A stretch of 64,000 nucleotides of DNA from contig NZ_JAMXMY010000006.1 in NCBI RefSeq assembly GCF_024055795.1, positions 1 through 64,000 on the forward strand, in the 5' to 3' direction. A program made the position numbers and the translations under genes. Shown here piece by piece: positions 33,725 to 42,900 of this stretch. This DNA comes from Actinoallomurus purpureus (GTDB lineage: Bacteria; Actinomycetota; Actinomycetes; Streptosporangiales; Streptosporangiaceae). Every line of letters begins with the position of its first letter. Within the stretch, counting starts at the first letter, position 1. Below the pieces are notes generated by a model, which was given only the letters and a program-made list of their open reading frames with translations, was not told where the DNA came from and made no database searches.

Positions 33725-34273
33725 GTGGGGCGTCTGACGTCATCGGCCGTCGTCCTCATCTGCGCGGCGGCGGCCGGGTTCGCGGTCAAGGTGCTCACCA
33801 CCGAGGCCGATTCGCGTCCCGCCCGCGTCGTCGACGCGGAGGGGGACGCCGACTTGGGCCGCCTCTCGCTCAACGCCGATCCGCGGCTGGTCCCCCTGAC
33901 CGGTGACCGGCTCGTCCCGGGAAGGCGCGCCGGGTACAGCTTCAGCGTGACCAACGCCGGTCCGGACACCATCCGGCACGTCGTCGCCCGCAGCGTCAAG
34001 GTCGCCGCCCCCGGCACGGGCGACCGGCTGGCCGTCGTGTCCGTCAGCGACCCGGCGTGCTGGGGGATCGGCCGGGTCGAGTGCATCTTCCAGCAACTCG
34101 CCCCAGGGGAGACGCGGACCGTGCGCGTCGTCGTGGACACCCCGGCGGACCGGCCGCCGCGCGGCCGGATGGTGATCCACACGTTCATGGGCCGGTTCAC
34201 CGAGCCCGTCGGCGGGACCATCCCAATGGAGGTGCTCGGCGAGATCAGGGCGACGACGGGCCGGTTCCCCTGA
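33725..34273 (+). CDS. Membrane-anchored extracytoplasmic protein with a DUF11-like domain
   Basis: 182 residues from the GTG at 33725, which has GGGGGG five bases upstream; a GTG at 33677 would add 16 unlikely residues. A hydrophobic segment at about 4-23 is a membrane anchor or signal. The rest is a single beta-sandwich: Gly-Tyr-Ser-Phe-Ser-Val-Thr-Asn-Ala-Gly-Pro-Asp-Thr, Asp-Pro-Ala-Cys-Trp-Gly paired with Val-Glu-Cys-Ile-Phe (two cysteines likely bridged), and Leu-Ala-Pro-Gly-Glu-Thr-Arg-Thr-Val. This is the DUF11/CARDB-type surface repeat pattern. No enzyme motif. Confidence 0.6.
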   Translation: MGRLTSSAVVLICAAAAGFAVKVLTTEADSRPARVVDAEGDADLGRLSLNADPRLVPLTGDRLVPGRRAGYSFSVTNAGPDTIRHVVARSVKVAAPGTGDRLAVVSVSDPACWGIGRVECIFQQLAPGETRTVRVVVDTPADRPPRGRMVIHTFMGRFTEPVGGTIPMEVLGEIRATTGRFP

Positions 34274-34476
34274 CCCCGCGGGCCTGCGAGCGGCGCGCCG
34301 GCCCGATGACGGGGTCGCACCCGTCGTGAACAGCCGGGTTTGCGCGGACGGGCCGCAGCCTCCACGATTGACCGGCGAGTCGACCGGCTCGACGGCCGAG
34401 ACGCGAGGCTTCCCCGGTGCACGTCCGGTGGTGCCCGTCGGCCGTGCTCGCGGGGAGCTACGTGCAGGAGACCGCC

Positions 34477-35187
34477 ATGCCTCGTCTGGTGCTGTGGAAC
34501 ATCGATCACACGCTGGTCGACGTCGGCAAGGTGACCCGGGAGGCGTACGCCGAGGCCTTCGAGCGCGTGACCGGGCGGCCGCTCGTCCGCCTCGCCGCGA
34601 CCGCAGGTCGCACCGAGTCGGAGATCATCTTCGAGACCCTGGCGTTCAACGACGTGGTGACCACCGAGGACCACCTGCCGGCGTTCATATCCGCGCTGGC
34701 CGACGCGTTCACGGCGCGCAAGGGCGCGGTCCGCAAGGAGGGGCGGGTGCTGCCCGGCGCCCGTGAGGCCCTCACGGCGGTGAGCCGGCTGCGCGACGTG
34801 GTCCAGTCGGTGCTGACGGGCTCCATTCAGCCGAACGCCATCACCAAGCTCAAGGCGCTCGGCCTGGACAAGCACCTCGACTTCGAGGTCGGCGGCTACG
34901 GCTCGGAGACCTACCCCAAGGCCGCTCTGGTCGAGCTGGCCCGCACCCGCGCGGGGGAGAGGTACGGCGGCGTGATCGCCGAGGCGGCCACCGTGCTCGT
35001 GGCCGACTCCCCACGCGACGTGCAGGCGGCGCGGATCGCCCACGCGAAGACGATCGCGGTGGCGACCGGCACGGCCACCGAGGCGGAGCTGCGCGGCGCG
35101 GGAGCGGACGTGGTCCTGCCGACCCTCGCCGAGACCGACGACGTCGTCGCCGCGATTCAGGACCTCACGCGGGCACCGCGCGCCTGA
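34477..35187 (+). CDS. HAD-superfamily protein with a substituted nucleophile
   Basis: 236 residues; ATG at 34477 with CAGGAG upstream. The HAD fold is clear: cap helices at about 20-85, motif II Ser-Val-Leu-Thr-Gly-Ser, Lys in Thr-Tyr-Pro-Lys-Ala, and motif IV Val-Leu-Val-Ala-Asp-Ser-Pro-Arg-Asp. Motif I reads Leu-Trp-Asn8-Ile-Asp10-His-Thr-Leu where relatives normally have Asp-Ile-Asp-His-Thr-Leu, so the residue that should form the phospho-aspartate is Asn. It may be catalytically weak, or a binding protein. An assembly error is possible. Confidence 0.75.
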   Translation: MPRLVLWNIDHTLVDVGKVTREAYAEAFERVTGRPLVRLAATAGRTESEIIFETLAFNDVVTTEDHLPAFISALADAFTARKGAVRKEGRVLPGAREALTAVSRLRDVVQSVLTGSIQPNAITKLKALGLDKHLDFEVGGYGSETYPKAALVELARTRAGERYGGVIAEAATVLVADSPRDVQAARIAHAKTIAVATGTATEAELRGAGADVVLPTLAETDDVVAAIQDLTRAPRA

Positions 35188-35200
35188 CGGCGCCACGCCC

Positions 35201-35251
35201 TTGACGGCATCCCGCGCCTGACGGCATCCCGTGTCTGACGGCATCCCGCGC
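35201..35251. repeat. 17-bp tandem repeat, three units
   Basis: (T/C)TGACGGCATCCCG(C/T)G(C/T) is repeated at 35201-35217, 35218-35234 and 35235-35251, with degenerate units on both sides. It fills the short gap between the HAD gene and acetoacetyl-CoA synthetase. Confidence 0.85.
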
Positions 35252-35344
35252 CGGACGGCGGCGAACGCCTGGGGCGACCCGGCATTGCGGTCGGTGGTCA
35301 CCGCCGTGAATGCTGGGTGCCACGAGACTGTGAGGAGGCGCGCC

Positions 35345-37309
35345 GTGTCCATTGCCGAGGGTGACCTGCTGTGGGAACCGTCCGAGGAGGTCCGAGGGAC
35401 CGCCCGTGTCGCCCGGTTCATGCGTGAACGCGGGTTCGGTTCCCATGACGAGCTGTGGCGCTGGTCCGTCACCGAGGTCGACGCCTTCTGGGACGCGATC
35501 TGGACCTACTTCGGCGTGCTGGGCGACCGCGGCGACGGGCCGGTGCTGGAGCGGGCGGAGATGCCGGGCGCCCGTTGGTTCCCCGGCGCGACGCTCAACC
35601 ACGCGCGCAACATGCTGCGGCGACACGAGGAGGATCCGGACGCCACGGCGGTGGTGTTCCGCACGGAGGCCGACGACGGTTCCGGCGGCCCGCGCCGCTC
35701 GCGGACGCTGACCTACGCGGAGCTCGCCGCCGAGGTCGCCGAGGTCCGTGCCGGGCTGCGAGCGCTCGGCGTCGGCCGGGGGGACCGCGTGGCGGCGTAC
35801 GTTCCGAACATCCCCGAGGCGCTGGTCGCCTTCCTCGCGACCGCGTCCCTCGGCGCGATCTGGTCGTCGTGCTCGCCGGACTTCGGGGCGCCGAGCGTGA
35901 TCGACCGGTTCGCCCAGATCGAGCCGAAGGTCCTGATCGCGGTGGACGGCTACGCCTACAACGGCAGGCGGTTCGACCGGTCGGCGATGGTGCGGGACAT
36001 CCAGGCGTCCCTGCCCACGCTGGAGGCCACGGTCACGATCCCGTACCTCGATCTGGAGACCGGGCCGATCGGCTCGGGCGAGGGCAGGGCGATCCGCTAC
36101 GCCGACCTGCGGCGCGCCGGTGAGCCTCTGGGCTTCGAGGAGGTGCCCTTCGACCATCCGCTGTGGATCCTGTACTCCTCGGGCACCACGGGCCTTCCCA
36201 AGCCCATCGTGCACGGGCACGGCGGCATCGTCCTCGAGCACCTCAAGGCCCTCGCCTTCCACCAGGACCTCGGCCCCGGCGACGTCTTCTTCTGGTACAC
36301 GACGACCGGCTGGATGATGTGGAACTACCTCATCGGCGGCCTGCTCGTCGGCGCGACGATCGTGCTGTACGACGGCGCCCCCGGCGGCGACACGCTGTGG
36401 CGGCTGGCCGCCGAGACCGGGGTCACCTATTTCGGGGTCGGCGCGCCGTACGTCCTGGCGTCGATGAAGGCGGGTCTGGAACCCGGCCGGACCCACGACC
36501 TGTCCCGGATCCGCGGGATCGGCTCGACCGGTTCGCCGCTGCCGCCGGAGGGCTTCGGCTGGCTGCATGACCATGTCGGGCGCGATCTGCTCGTCGGCTC
36601 GTTCTCCGGGGGCACCGACGTGGCGACCGGGTTCGTCGGGCCGTGCCCGCTGCTGCCGTTGCGCGCCGGCGTCATCCAGTGCCGGGGGCTCGGCGCGAAG
36701 GTCGAGGCGTACGACGAGAAGGGCGAGCCGGTCGTCGGCGAGGTCGGGGAACTGGTGCTCACCGAACCGATGCCGTCGATGCCGATCTACTTCTGGAACG
36801 ACGAGGACGGCGACCGGTATCGCGACTCGTACTTCGGGGTGTACCCCGGCGTGTGGCGCCACGGCGACTGGATCAAGATCCTGCCCGACGGCGGATGCGT
36901 GATCTACGGGCGGTCCGACTCGACCCTCAACCGCGGGGGCGTACGGATGGGCACCGCCGACTTCTACCGCGTCGTCGAGGGGTTCGAGGAGATCGCCGAC
37001 TCCCTGGTCGTCGACACCGGGCAGCTGGGGAAGGAGGGCCGGCTGCTGCTGTACGTCCAGCTCGCCGAGGGCGTCTCCCTGTCCGACGACCTGGTCGGGC
37101 GGATCCGTTCCGCTCTGCGGTCGACGTTGTCCCCCCGCCACGTCCCCGACGAGATCCGGGTGGTGCCGGGCGTGCCGCGCACGCTGTCCGGTAAGAAGCT
37201 CGAGGTTCCAGTCCGTAAGATCTTGCTCGGCGCGCCTATCGACAAGGCGGCGAATCCGGACGCGATGGCCAATCCGGAAGTGCTGCGGCACTTCACTCCG
37301 GATTCCTGA
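35345..37309 (+). CDS. Acetoacetyl-CoA synthetase
   Basis: 654 residues from a GTG with GAGGAGG in front; a longer open frame from 35231 runs through tandem repeats and lacks a ribosome site. The adenylate-forming fold has the P-loop Tyr-Ser-Ser-Gly-Thr-Thr-Gly-Leu-Pro-Lys-Pro, Trp-Tyr-Thr-Thr-Thr-Gly-Trp-Met-Met-Trp and the C-terminal catalytic Lys region Ser-Gly-Lys-Lys-Leu-Glu-Val-Pro-Val-Arg-Lys. The N-terminal Leu-Leu-Trp-Glu-Pro-Ser and the length match the acetoacetate-specific clade rather than acetyl-CoA synthetase. It activates acetoacetate for ketone-body, PHB or leucine metabolism. Confidence 0.9.
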   Translation: MSIAEGDLLWEPSEEVRGTARVARFMRERGFGSHDELWRWSVTEVDAFWDAIWTYFGVLGDRGDGPVLERAEMPGARWFPGATLNHARNMLRRHEEDPDATAVVFRTEADDGSGGPRRSRTLTYAELAAEVAEVRAGLRALGVGRGDRVAAYVPNIPEALVAFLATASLGAIWSSCSPDFGAPSVIDRFAQIEPKVLIAVDGYAYNGRRFDRSAMVRDIQASLPTLEATVTIPYLDLETGPIGSGEGRAIRYADLRRAGEPLGFEEVPFDHPLWILYSSGTTGLPKPIVHGHGGIVLEHLKALAFHQDLGPGDVFFWYTTTGWMMWNYLIGGLLVGATIVLYDGAPGGDTLWRLAAETGVTYFGVGAPYVLASMKAGLEPGRTHDLSRIRGIGSTGSPLPPEGFGWLHDHVGRDLLVGSFSGGTDVATGFVGPCPLLPLRAGVIQCRGLGAKVEAYDEKGEPVVGEVGELVLTEPMPSMPIYFWNDEDGDRYRDSYFGVYPGVWRHGDWIKILPDGGCVIYGRSDSTLNRGGVRMGTADFYRVVEGFEEIADSLVVDTGQLGKEGRLLLYVQLAEGVSLSDDLVGRIRSALRSTLSPRHVPDEIRVVPGVPRTLSGKKLEVPVRKILLGAPIDKAANPDAMANPEVLRHFTPDS

Positions 37310-37558
37310 CCCGGGTCGGGCGCGTCTCCAGTACGGGACATGTCCGTCACCCGGCGCGGCCTTCTCTGGGCTCGCGGCGTCGGTGGGGGATATGTTCGGC
37401 AGATGCGGTTCGTCGCCCGTGCCCTGATCGGTGGGCCGGCGGGGGAGTGATCTTCCCTGGCAGCCCGGTCGAACCAGGGGGACGTCGACCGCATCTCAAC
37501 CGATATGCCCGGCCGTGGGGACGGTCGGCGGGGACCAACGGAAGGGATGCGGTCGGCC

Positions 37559-39373
37559 ATGGACCGGACTGCGGCGGACCAGAATGCGATCCCCCTGCAG
37601 CCAGGTGATCCTCGGCGGCTGGGGGCGTACGAGCTCATCGGACGGTTGGGGAGGGGCGGCCAGGGCGCCGTCTTCCTCGGCACGTCGCCTGAGGGCGCCC
37701 ACGTCGCGATCAAGCTCCTCCACCCCGAACTGGCCCAGGACGCCACGGCGCGGTCCCGCTTCGAGCGCGAGGTGAGCGCCGCCAAGCGGGTAGCGCGGTT
37801 CTGCACCGCGCAGGTGCTGGACGCCGACGTCGACGGCGAGCGGCCCTACATCGTCAGTGAGTACGTCCCCGGCCGGTCGCTGTACGACCTGGTCAAGGAG
37901 AGCGGTCCGCTCAGCGGCGCCCGGCTGGAGCGGCTGGCGATCGGCACGGCCACCGCGCTCGTCGCCATCCACCAGGCGGGGGTCGTACACCGGGATCTCA
38001 AGCCGCACAACGTGCTGATCGGGCCCGACGGCCCGCGGGTCATCGACTTCGGCATCGCGCGGGCGCTGGACACGACCGCGACGGTTTCCAGCCGGGTCGT
38101 GGGCACGCCCGCCTACATGGCCCCCGAGCAGATCCGCGGCGAGACGGTCGGACCGGCCACCGACGTCTTCGCCTGGGCCGGCACGATCGTGTTCGCGGCC
38201 ACCGGAACCCCGGCGTTCGGCAGTGACGCGATCTCGGTGGTGGTCAGCCGTATCCTGCTCGAGCAGCCCCGGCTCGGCGACCTGCCCGCCCCGATCCGCG
38301 CGCTCGTCGCCGGATGCCTGCAGAAGGACCCCGAAGAACGGCTCACGGCCGACGCCCTCCTGCTGCGCCTGCTCGGCGGCGGCGCGGCGGCTCGGCCACA
38401 GGAGCCCGCCACCGAACTGCTCCCGCCGGTCCCCATGTCGGTCGACGCGGGTCCCGCGACGGTCCCCGCCGACCTGCTCCAGCACGCCGCCACGATGGCG
38501 GCGCAGCGGACGCCGCCCACCGGCACGGTCCTGGCGGGGACACCGCACCCCGGGACCACGGCGGCGGCGCACAAGACCCCCGTCGGGGCTCCCAAGACTC
38601 CCGTCGGGGCTCCCAAGACCCCCGTCGGGCGCCCTCAGACGCCGGCTGGGGGCCACACGACGCCGGTGGGCCGGACCATGCCCGCCGGGGGGTACACGAT
38701 GCCCGCCCCGGCCCGTACGGTGCCCGTCGCGGCGGACCGGACGCCCCTGCTCCCGCCGGTCCCGGAGGATCGGACGTCGCCGGTCCTTCCGCCCGTGCCC
38801 GGCGCCGCACCGGGGCCCGCCCGCTGGTCGGCGCTGTCGCGAGGCCGCCGGGCGCTCGCCGCCGCCGGTGCGGCGTTCGTCGCGGCGGCGGCGGTCGTCA
38901 GTGCGATCGTCCTGACCTCCCACGCGGACGACCGCTCGGGCCAGAACACCGGGTACACCCCTCAGGGCACCCAGAGCCACGTCTCACCGTCCGAGGGCGG
39001 GCAGAAGCACCAGGGGGTGCCCAACGGTTCGCGGTCCTCGTCGCGGCCCCAGCGAACGTCCACGCCGACGGACTCCCCCACGCCCACTTACTCGCCGACG
39101 CCGACTCACTCGCCCACGCCGACTCACTCGCCGACGCCGACTCACTCGATCACCCCGACACCCTCCACCACGCCGACGCCCGCGACGAGCCCGAGCACCG
39201 GGGGCGGCGGGGGTACGACGCCCGGCTCGGGAAGCGGTGGTGGATCGGGATCGGGCTCCGGAGGCGGCAGCGGATCGAGCTCCGGCAAGTCCGGGTCCAC
39301 CGGCGGGGGAACGGGCTCCCACACCGCACCGGACGCCCACTCCGGGGCGACGACCAGCACCGGAGGCCGGTGA
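37559..39373 (+). CDS. Membrane Ser/Thr protein kinase
   Basis: 604 residues from the ATG at 37559 (GGAAGGG upstream); starts at 37505 or 37547 are possible. Kinase domain about 24-285: Gly-rich loop Gly-Arg-Gly-Gly-Gln-Gly-Ala-Val, ATP-binding Lys52, catalytic loop His-Arg-Asp-Leu-Lys-Pro-His-Asn and Asp-Phe-Gly. A Thr/Pro-rich juxtamembrane region carries a 7-residue repeat (Lys-Thr-Pro-Val-Gly-Ala-Pro). One membrane helix follows (about 425-447), then an extracellular tail of Ser-Pro-Thr-Pro-Thr-His repeats and Gly/Ser. No PASTA or other sensor domain is visible, so the signal is unclear. Confidence 0.9.
   Translation: MDRTAADQNAIPLQPGDPRRLGAYELIGRLGRGGQGAVFLGTSPEGAHVAIKLLHPELAQDATARSRFEREVSAAKRVARFCTAQVLDADVDGERPYIVSEYVPGRSLYDLVKESGPLSGARLERLAIGTATALVAIHQAGVVHRDLKPHNVLIGPDGPRVIDFGIARALDTTATVSSRVVGTPAYMAPEQIRGETVGPATDVFAWAGTIVFAATGTPAFGSDAISVVVSRILLEQPRLGDLPAPIRALVAGCLQKDPEERLTADALLLRLLGGGAAARPQEPATELLPPVPMSVDAGPATVPADLLQHAATMAAQRTPPTGTVLAGTPHPGTTAAAHKTPVGAPKTPVGAPKTPVGRPQTPAGGHTTPVGRTMPAGGYTMPAPARTVPVAADRTPLLPPVPEDRTSPVLPPVPGAAPGPARWSALSRGRRALAAAGAAFVAAAAVVSAIVLTSHADDRSGQNTGYTPQGTQSHVSPSEGGQKHQGVPNGSRSSSRPQRTSTPTDSPTPTYSPTPTHSPTPTHSPTPTHSITPTPSTTPTPATSPSTGGGGGTTPGSGSGGGSGSGSGGGSGSSSGKSGSTGGGTGSHTAPDAHSGATTSTGGR
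38573..38635. repeat. 21-bp in-frame tandem repeat in the kinase gene
   Basis: Three units (38573-38593, 38594-38614, 38615-38635) of AAGAC(C/T)CCCGTCGGGG encode Lys-Thr-Pro-Val-Gly-Ala-Pro in the juxtamembrane linker. Confidence 0.85.
39091..39144. repeat. 18-bp in-frame tandem repeat in the kinase gene
   Basis: Three units (39091-39108, 39109-39126, 39127-39144) of CTCGCC(G/C)ACGCCGACTCA encode Ser-Pro-Thr-Pro-Thr-His in the predicted extracellular tail. Confidence 0.85.
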
Positions 39374-39961
39374 TCCGGTCCCGTCGAGTCGGATAATTTC
39401 GGTTTTCGCGTTAACCTGGCCGCCGTGAGCACAACACCACAACGGCGTGGTGCGGCCGCGTCCGGTTCCGGCGTGTCCGGACACGGTTCCGGCGTGCCCG
39501 GGCGTAGCTTCGTAATCCTTCCGCGAAAACACGTCCGCCCACTGGAGACGCCCCAAACAGGCGCTCTCCGGCAGCGAGGCATCACCGTGACCGTCATGAC
39601 GACCTCAGGCGACTCGTCGAAGATCTTCTCGAATCCGACGAGATGGCGGCGCGGCGCGTACGGCACGGCAGGCCGGTCGAGCGGCGGTCCGTTCCCGGAC
39701 CGGGGACGGGCGGTCTCACCGGCAGGCCGCACCCGCACGGCCGACCGACCTGCGGCACCACCGTGACCGACGGCCGTCCCGCCATGACCGGGCCGCGTTC
39801 TCGACACGTCATGGCGGGAACAACGGTCGCCGAAGTCCGCGGCCGCGTGAAGCACTGGACTCGCGAAGGTACTGAGGGAGACTTGAGATGAGGGGCGAAC
39901 CGACGATGGGTCGGGTCCGACAGGCTGCGATGGGTCAGGTCCGGCCGTCCGGGGGGCAGGT
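39374..39961. other. Long intergenic region before the glutamate dehydrogenase gene
   Basis: No gene can be supported with confidence. A TAACCT hexamer at 39412-39417 lies seven bases before a GTG (39425) that opens a 113-codon frame to 39766; its product is Arg/Gly/Ser-rich, matches nothing I know, and the codon pattern is poor. Near-duplicate GGTTCCGGCGTG segments flank a 14-bp palindrome CGTGTCCGGACACG at 39472-39485, and GATGGGTC(G/A)GGTCCG occurs twice at 39904-39941. The region may be a long leader or regulatory zone for the dehydrogenase gene. Confidence 0.45.
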
Positions 39962-42900
39962 ATGAGCGCGAGTGCCATCGTGAGCGGCACCGGCGGACTC
40001 GATGACGCCAAGAACGAGCTTCTGAGGCGCGCCGCACAGGCGTGCGCGCAGACGCCGGGGGCGCGGCAGGACGCCGACGAGGCTTTCGGCTACCTGCGGT
40101 TCTACTACCGCCATGTCGCGCCGGAGGACCTCCTCGACCGCGACCCGGTGGACGTGTGCGGCCCGGCGCTGGTCCACCGGCACCTGGGTGAGGAGCGGCC
40201 GCAGGGACGGGCCAGGGTGCGGGCGTTCACTCCGACGCTCGAGGAGTACGGCTGGGACCCCGGGCACACTGTCGTGCAGGTGGTCACCGACGACATGCCG
40301 TACCTCGTCGACTCGGTGGTCATGGAGCTCAACCGGCACCGGCTCTCCACGCACCTGATCGTCCATCCGCAGCTGAAGGTCGCCCGTGACGTGGCCGGGC
40401 ACCTGCAGGGGATCGGCGACGGTGGCGGGGACGGCCCCGTGCTCGAGGAGTCCTGGATCCACATCGAGATCGACCGGCAGAGCGATCGGGTCCTGCTCGA
40501 CGAGCTCGAGGCCGACCTGCGGCGGGTGCTCGGCGACGTGCGCTACGCCGTCGAGGATGAGCAGAAGATGCGCGCGCTGGCGGGCACGATCGCGGTCGAG
40601 GTGGCCGAGAAGCGGCCGCCGCTGCCGGACAGGGAGATCACCGACGGCGTCGAACTGCTGGACTGGCTGGCCGACGACCACTTCACCTTCCTCGGCTACC
40701 GGGAGTACAAGCTGGAGGAAGGCCCTGACGGCGAGCAGCTGCGCGCGGTGCCCGGCACCGGCCTGGGCATCCTGCGCTCCGACCAGGCGGAGTCCACCAG
40801 CTTCGCGTCGCTGCCCCAGCAGGTGCGATCGAAGGCGCGCGAGGCGCACCTGCTCGTGCTCACGAAGGCCAACTCGCGGGCGACCGTGCACCGCTCCGCC
40901 TACCTCGACTACGTCGGGGTCAAGAAGTTCGGCGACAGCGGGGAGGTCGTCGGCGAGCGCCGCTTCCTCGGGCTGTTCACCCATACCGCCTACAGCCAGA
41001 GCATCGCGCACATCCCGGTGCTGCGGCACAAGCTGGAGGAGGTGATCGAACGCGCCGGGCTCGCCGTCGACAGCTACGACGGCAAGGACCTCATCGAGAT
41101 CCTCGAGACCTACCCGCGCGACGATCTGTTCCAGATCTCCGTCGACGAGCTGCTGCCGCTCGCGCTCGGCGTGCTGCGGCTGCGGGCGCGCAAGCAGCTG
41201 AAGCTGTTCGTCCGCAAGGACGAGTACGACCGGTACATGTCGTGCCTGGTCTTCCTGCCGCGCGACCGGTACACCACGCAGATCCGGCTGCGCATCCAGG
41301 ACATCCTGCTCAAGGCGTACGACGGCCTCTCCGTCGACTACAGCGCGATGGTCGGCGACTCGATCCTCGCGCGCCTCCACGTCGTCGTCCGCGGCGAGCG
41401 GGGCCGCCCGCTGCCGGAGGTGGACCCGGTCGACCTGGAGCGGCGCCTGATCGCCGCCACCCGGTCCTGGACCGACGACCTCGCCGAGGCGATCGTCCAG
41501 CAGTGCGGCGAGGAGCAGGCCAGCGCGCTCATCCGCCGGTACACCGAGGCGTTCCCCGAGGGCTACAAGGCGGACTTCCCGGCCCGGACGGCCTGCGCCG
41601 ATCTCAAGCGGCTCGAGGAGCTGGCCGAGCCCGGCGAGATCTCGATCAACCTGTACGAGCCGTACGACGCCGGGCCGGGCGAGCGGCGCCTGAAGATCTA
41701 CCGGTTCGGCCCGCCGATCTCCCTGTCCCATATCCTGCCGCTGCTGCAGGAGATGGGCGTCGAGGTCGTGGACGAGCGGCCGTACGAGATCGCCCGCGCC
41801 GATGGGCGCGAGTCGTGGATCTACGACCTCGGCCTGCGGTACGAACCCTCGCCCGACGTCGACGACACCGAGGTCAAGGGGCTCTTCCAGGAGGCCTTCG
41901 AGGCGCTGTGGCGCGGCGACGTGGAGAGCGACCGGTTCAACGCGCTGGTGCTGCGCGCGGGCCTGGGCTGGCGGTCCGCGATGGTGCTGCGTGCCTACGC
42001 CCGGTACCTGCGCCAGACCAAGACGACCTTCAGCGAGCGGTACATCGAGCAGGTCCTCGTCGCGAACCCGCGCGTCGCCCGGCTGCTGGTCCGGCTGTTC
42101 GAGGCGCGGCTCGACCCGCGGCTGAACCACGCCGGTGACGACCGGTCGGCGGCCGCCCACGATGAGCTCGCGGCGGCCATCGCCGAGGAGATCGAAGGCG
42201 CGCTCGACGCGGTCACCAGCCTGGACGAGGACCGCATCCTCCGCAGCTACCTGGCGATGATCCGCGCAACCTTGCGCACCAACCACTACCAGCGGACCGC
42301 CGACGGCCGGCCGAAGCCGTACCTGTCGCTGAAGTTCGATCCGGAGGCGATCCCGGACCTGCCGCAGCCGCGGCCGAAGTTCGAGATCTTCGTGTACTCG
42401 CCGCGCCTCGAGGGCGTGCACCTACGGTTCGGGCAGGTGGCCCGCGGTGGCCTGCGCTGGTCCGACCGCAAGGAGGACTTCCGCACGGAGGTCCTCGGGC
42501 TGGTCAAGGCCCAGGCGGTGAAGAACACCGTCATCGTGCCGGCCGGCGCGAAGGGCGGGTTCGTCTGCAAGCAGCTGCCCGACCCGAGCGATCGGGAGGC
42601 GTTCCTCGCCGAGGGCGTCGCCTCGTACAAGCAGTTCATCAGCGGCCTGCTCGACATCACCGACAACCTCGTCGGTGGCGAGGAGGGGGTGGGCCCCCGT
42701 AAGGGGGCCGGCCAGATGCGCGTCGTGCCCGCGCCGGACGTCGTGCGGCACGACGGCGACGACACCTACCTGGTCGTGGCGGCCGACAAGGGCACGGCGA
42801 CGTTCTCCGACATCGCCAACGAGGTCGCCGCGTCGTACGACTTCTGGCTGGGCGACGCGTTCGCGTCGGGCGGCTCGGTGGGTTACGACCACAAGGCCAT

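Noticed and set aside
35165-37291. A 708-codon open frame on the minus strand
   Set aside because: It is the antisense of acetoacetyl-CoA synthetase. High GC content keeps the complementary frame open; the residues are His/Arg/Asp/Val-biased and match no family.
39643-39891. 82-codon plus-strand frame before the dehydrogenase
   Set aside because: The upstream part Asp-Asp-Leu-Arg-Arg-Leu-Val-Glu-Asp-Leu-Leu looks protein-like, but it has no start codon before ATG 39643 and no ribosome site; not enough to call.
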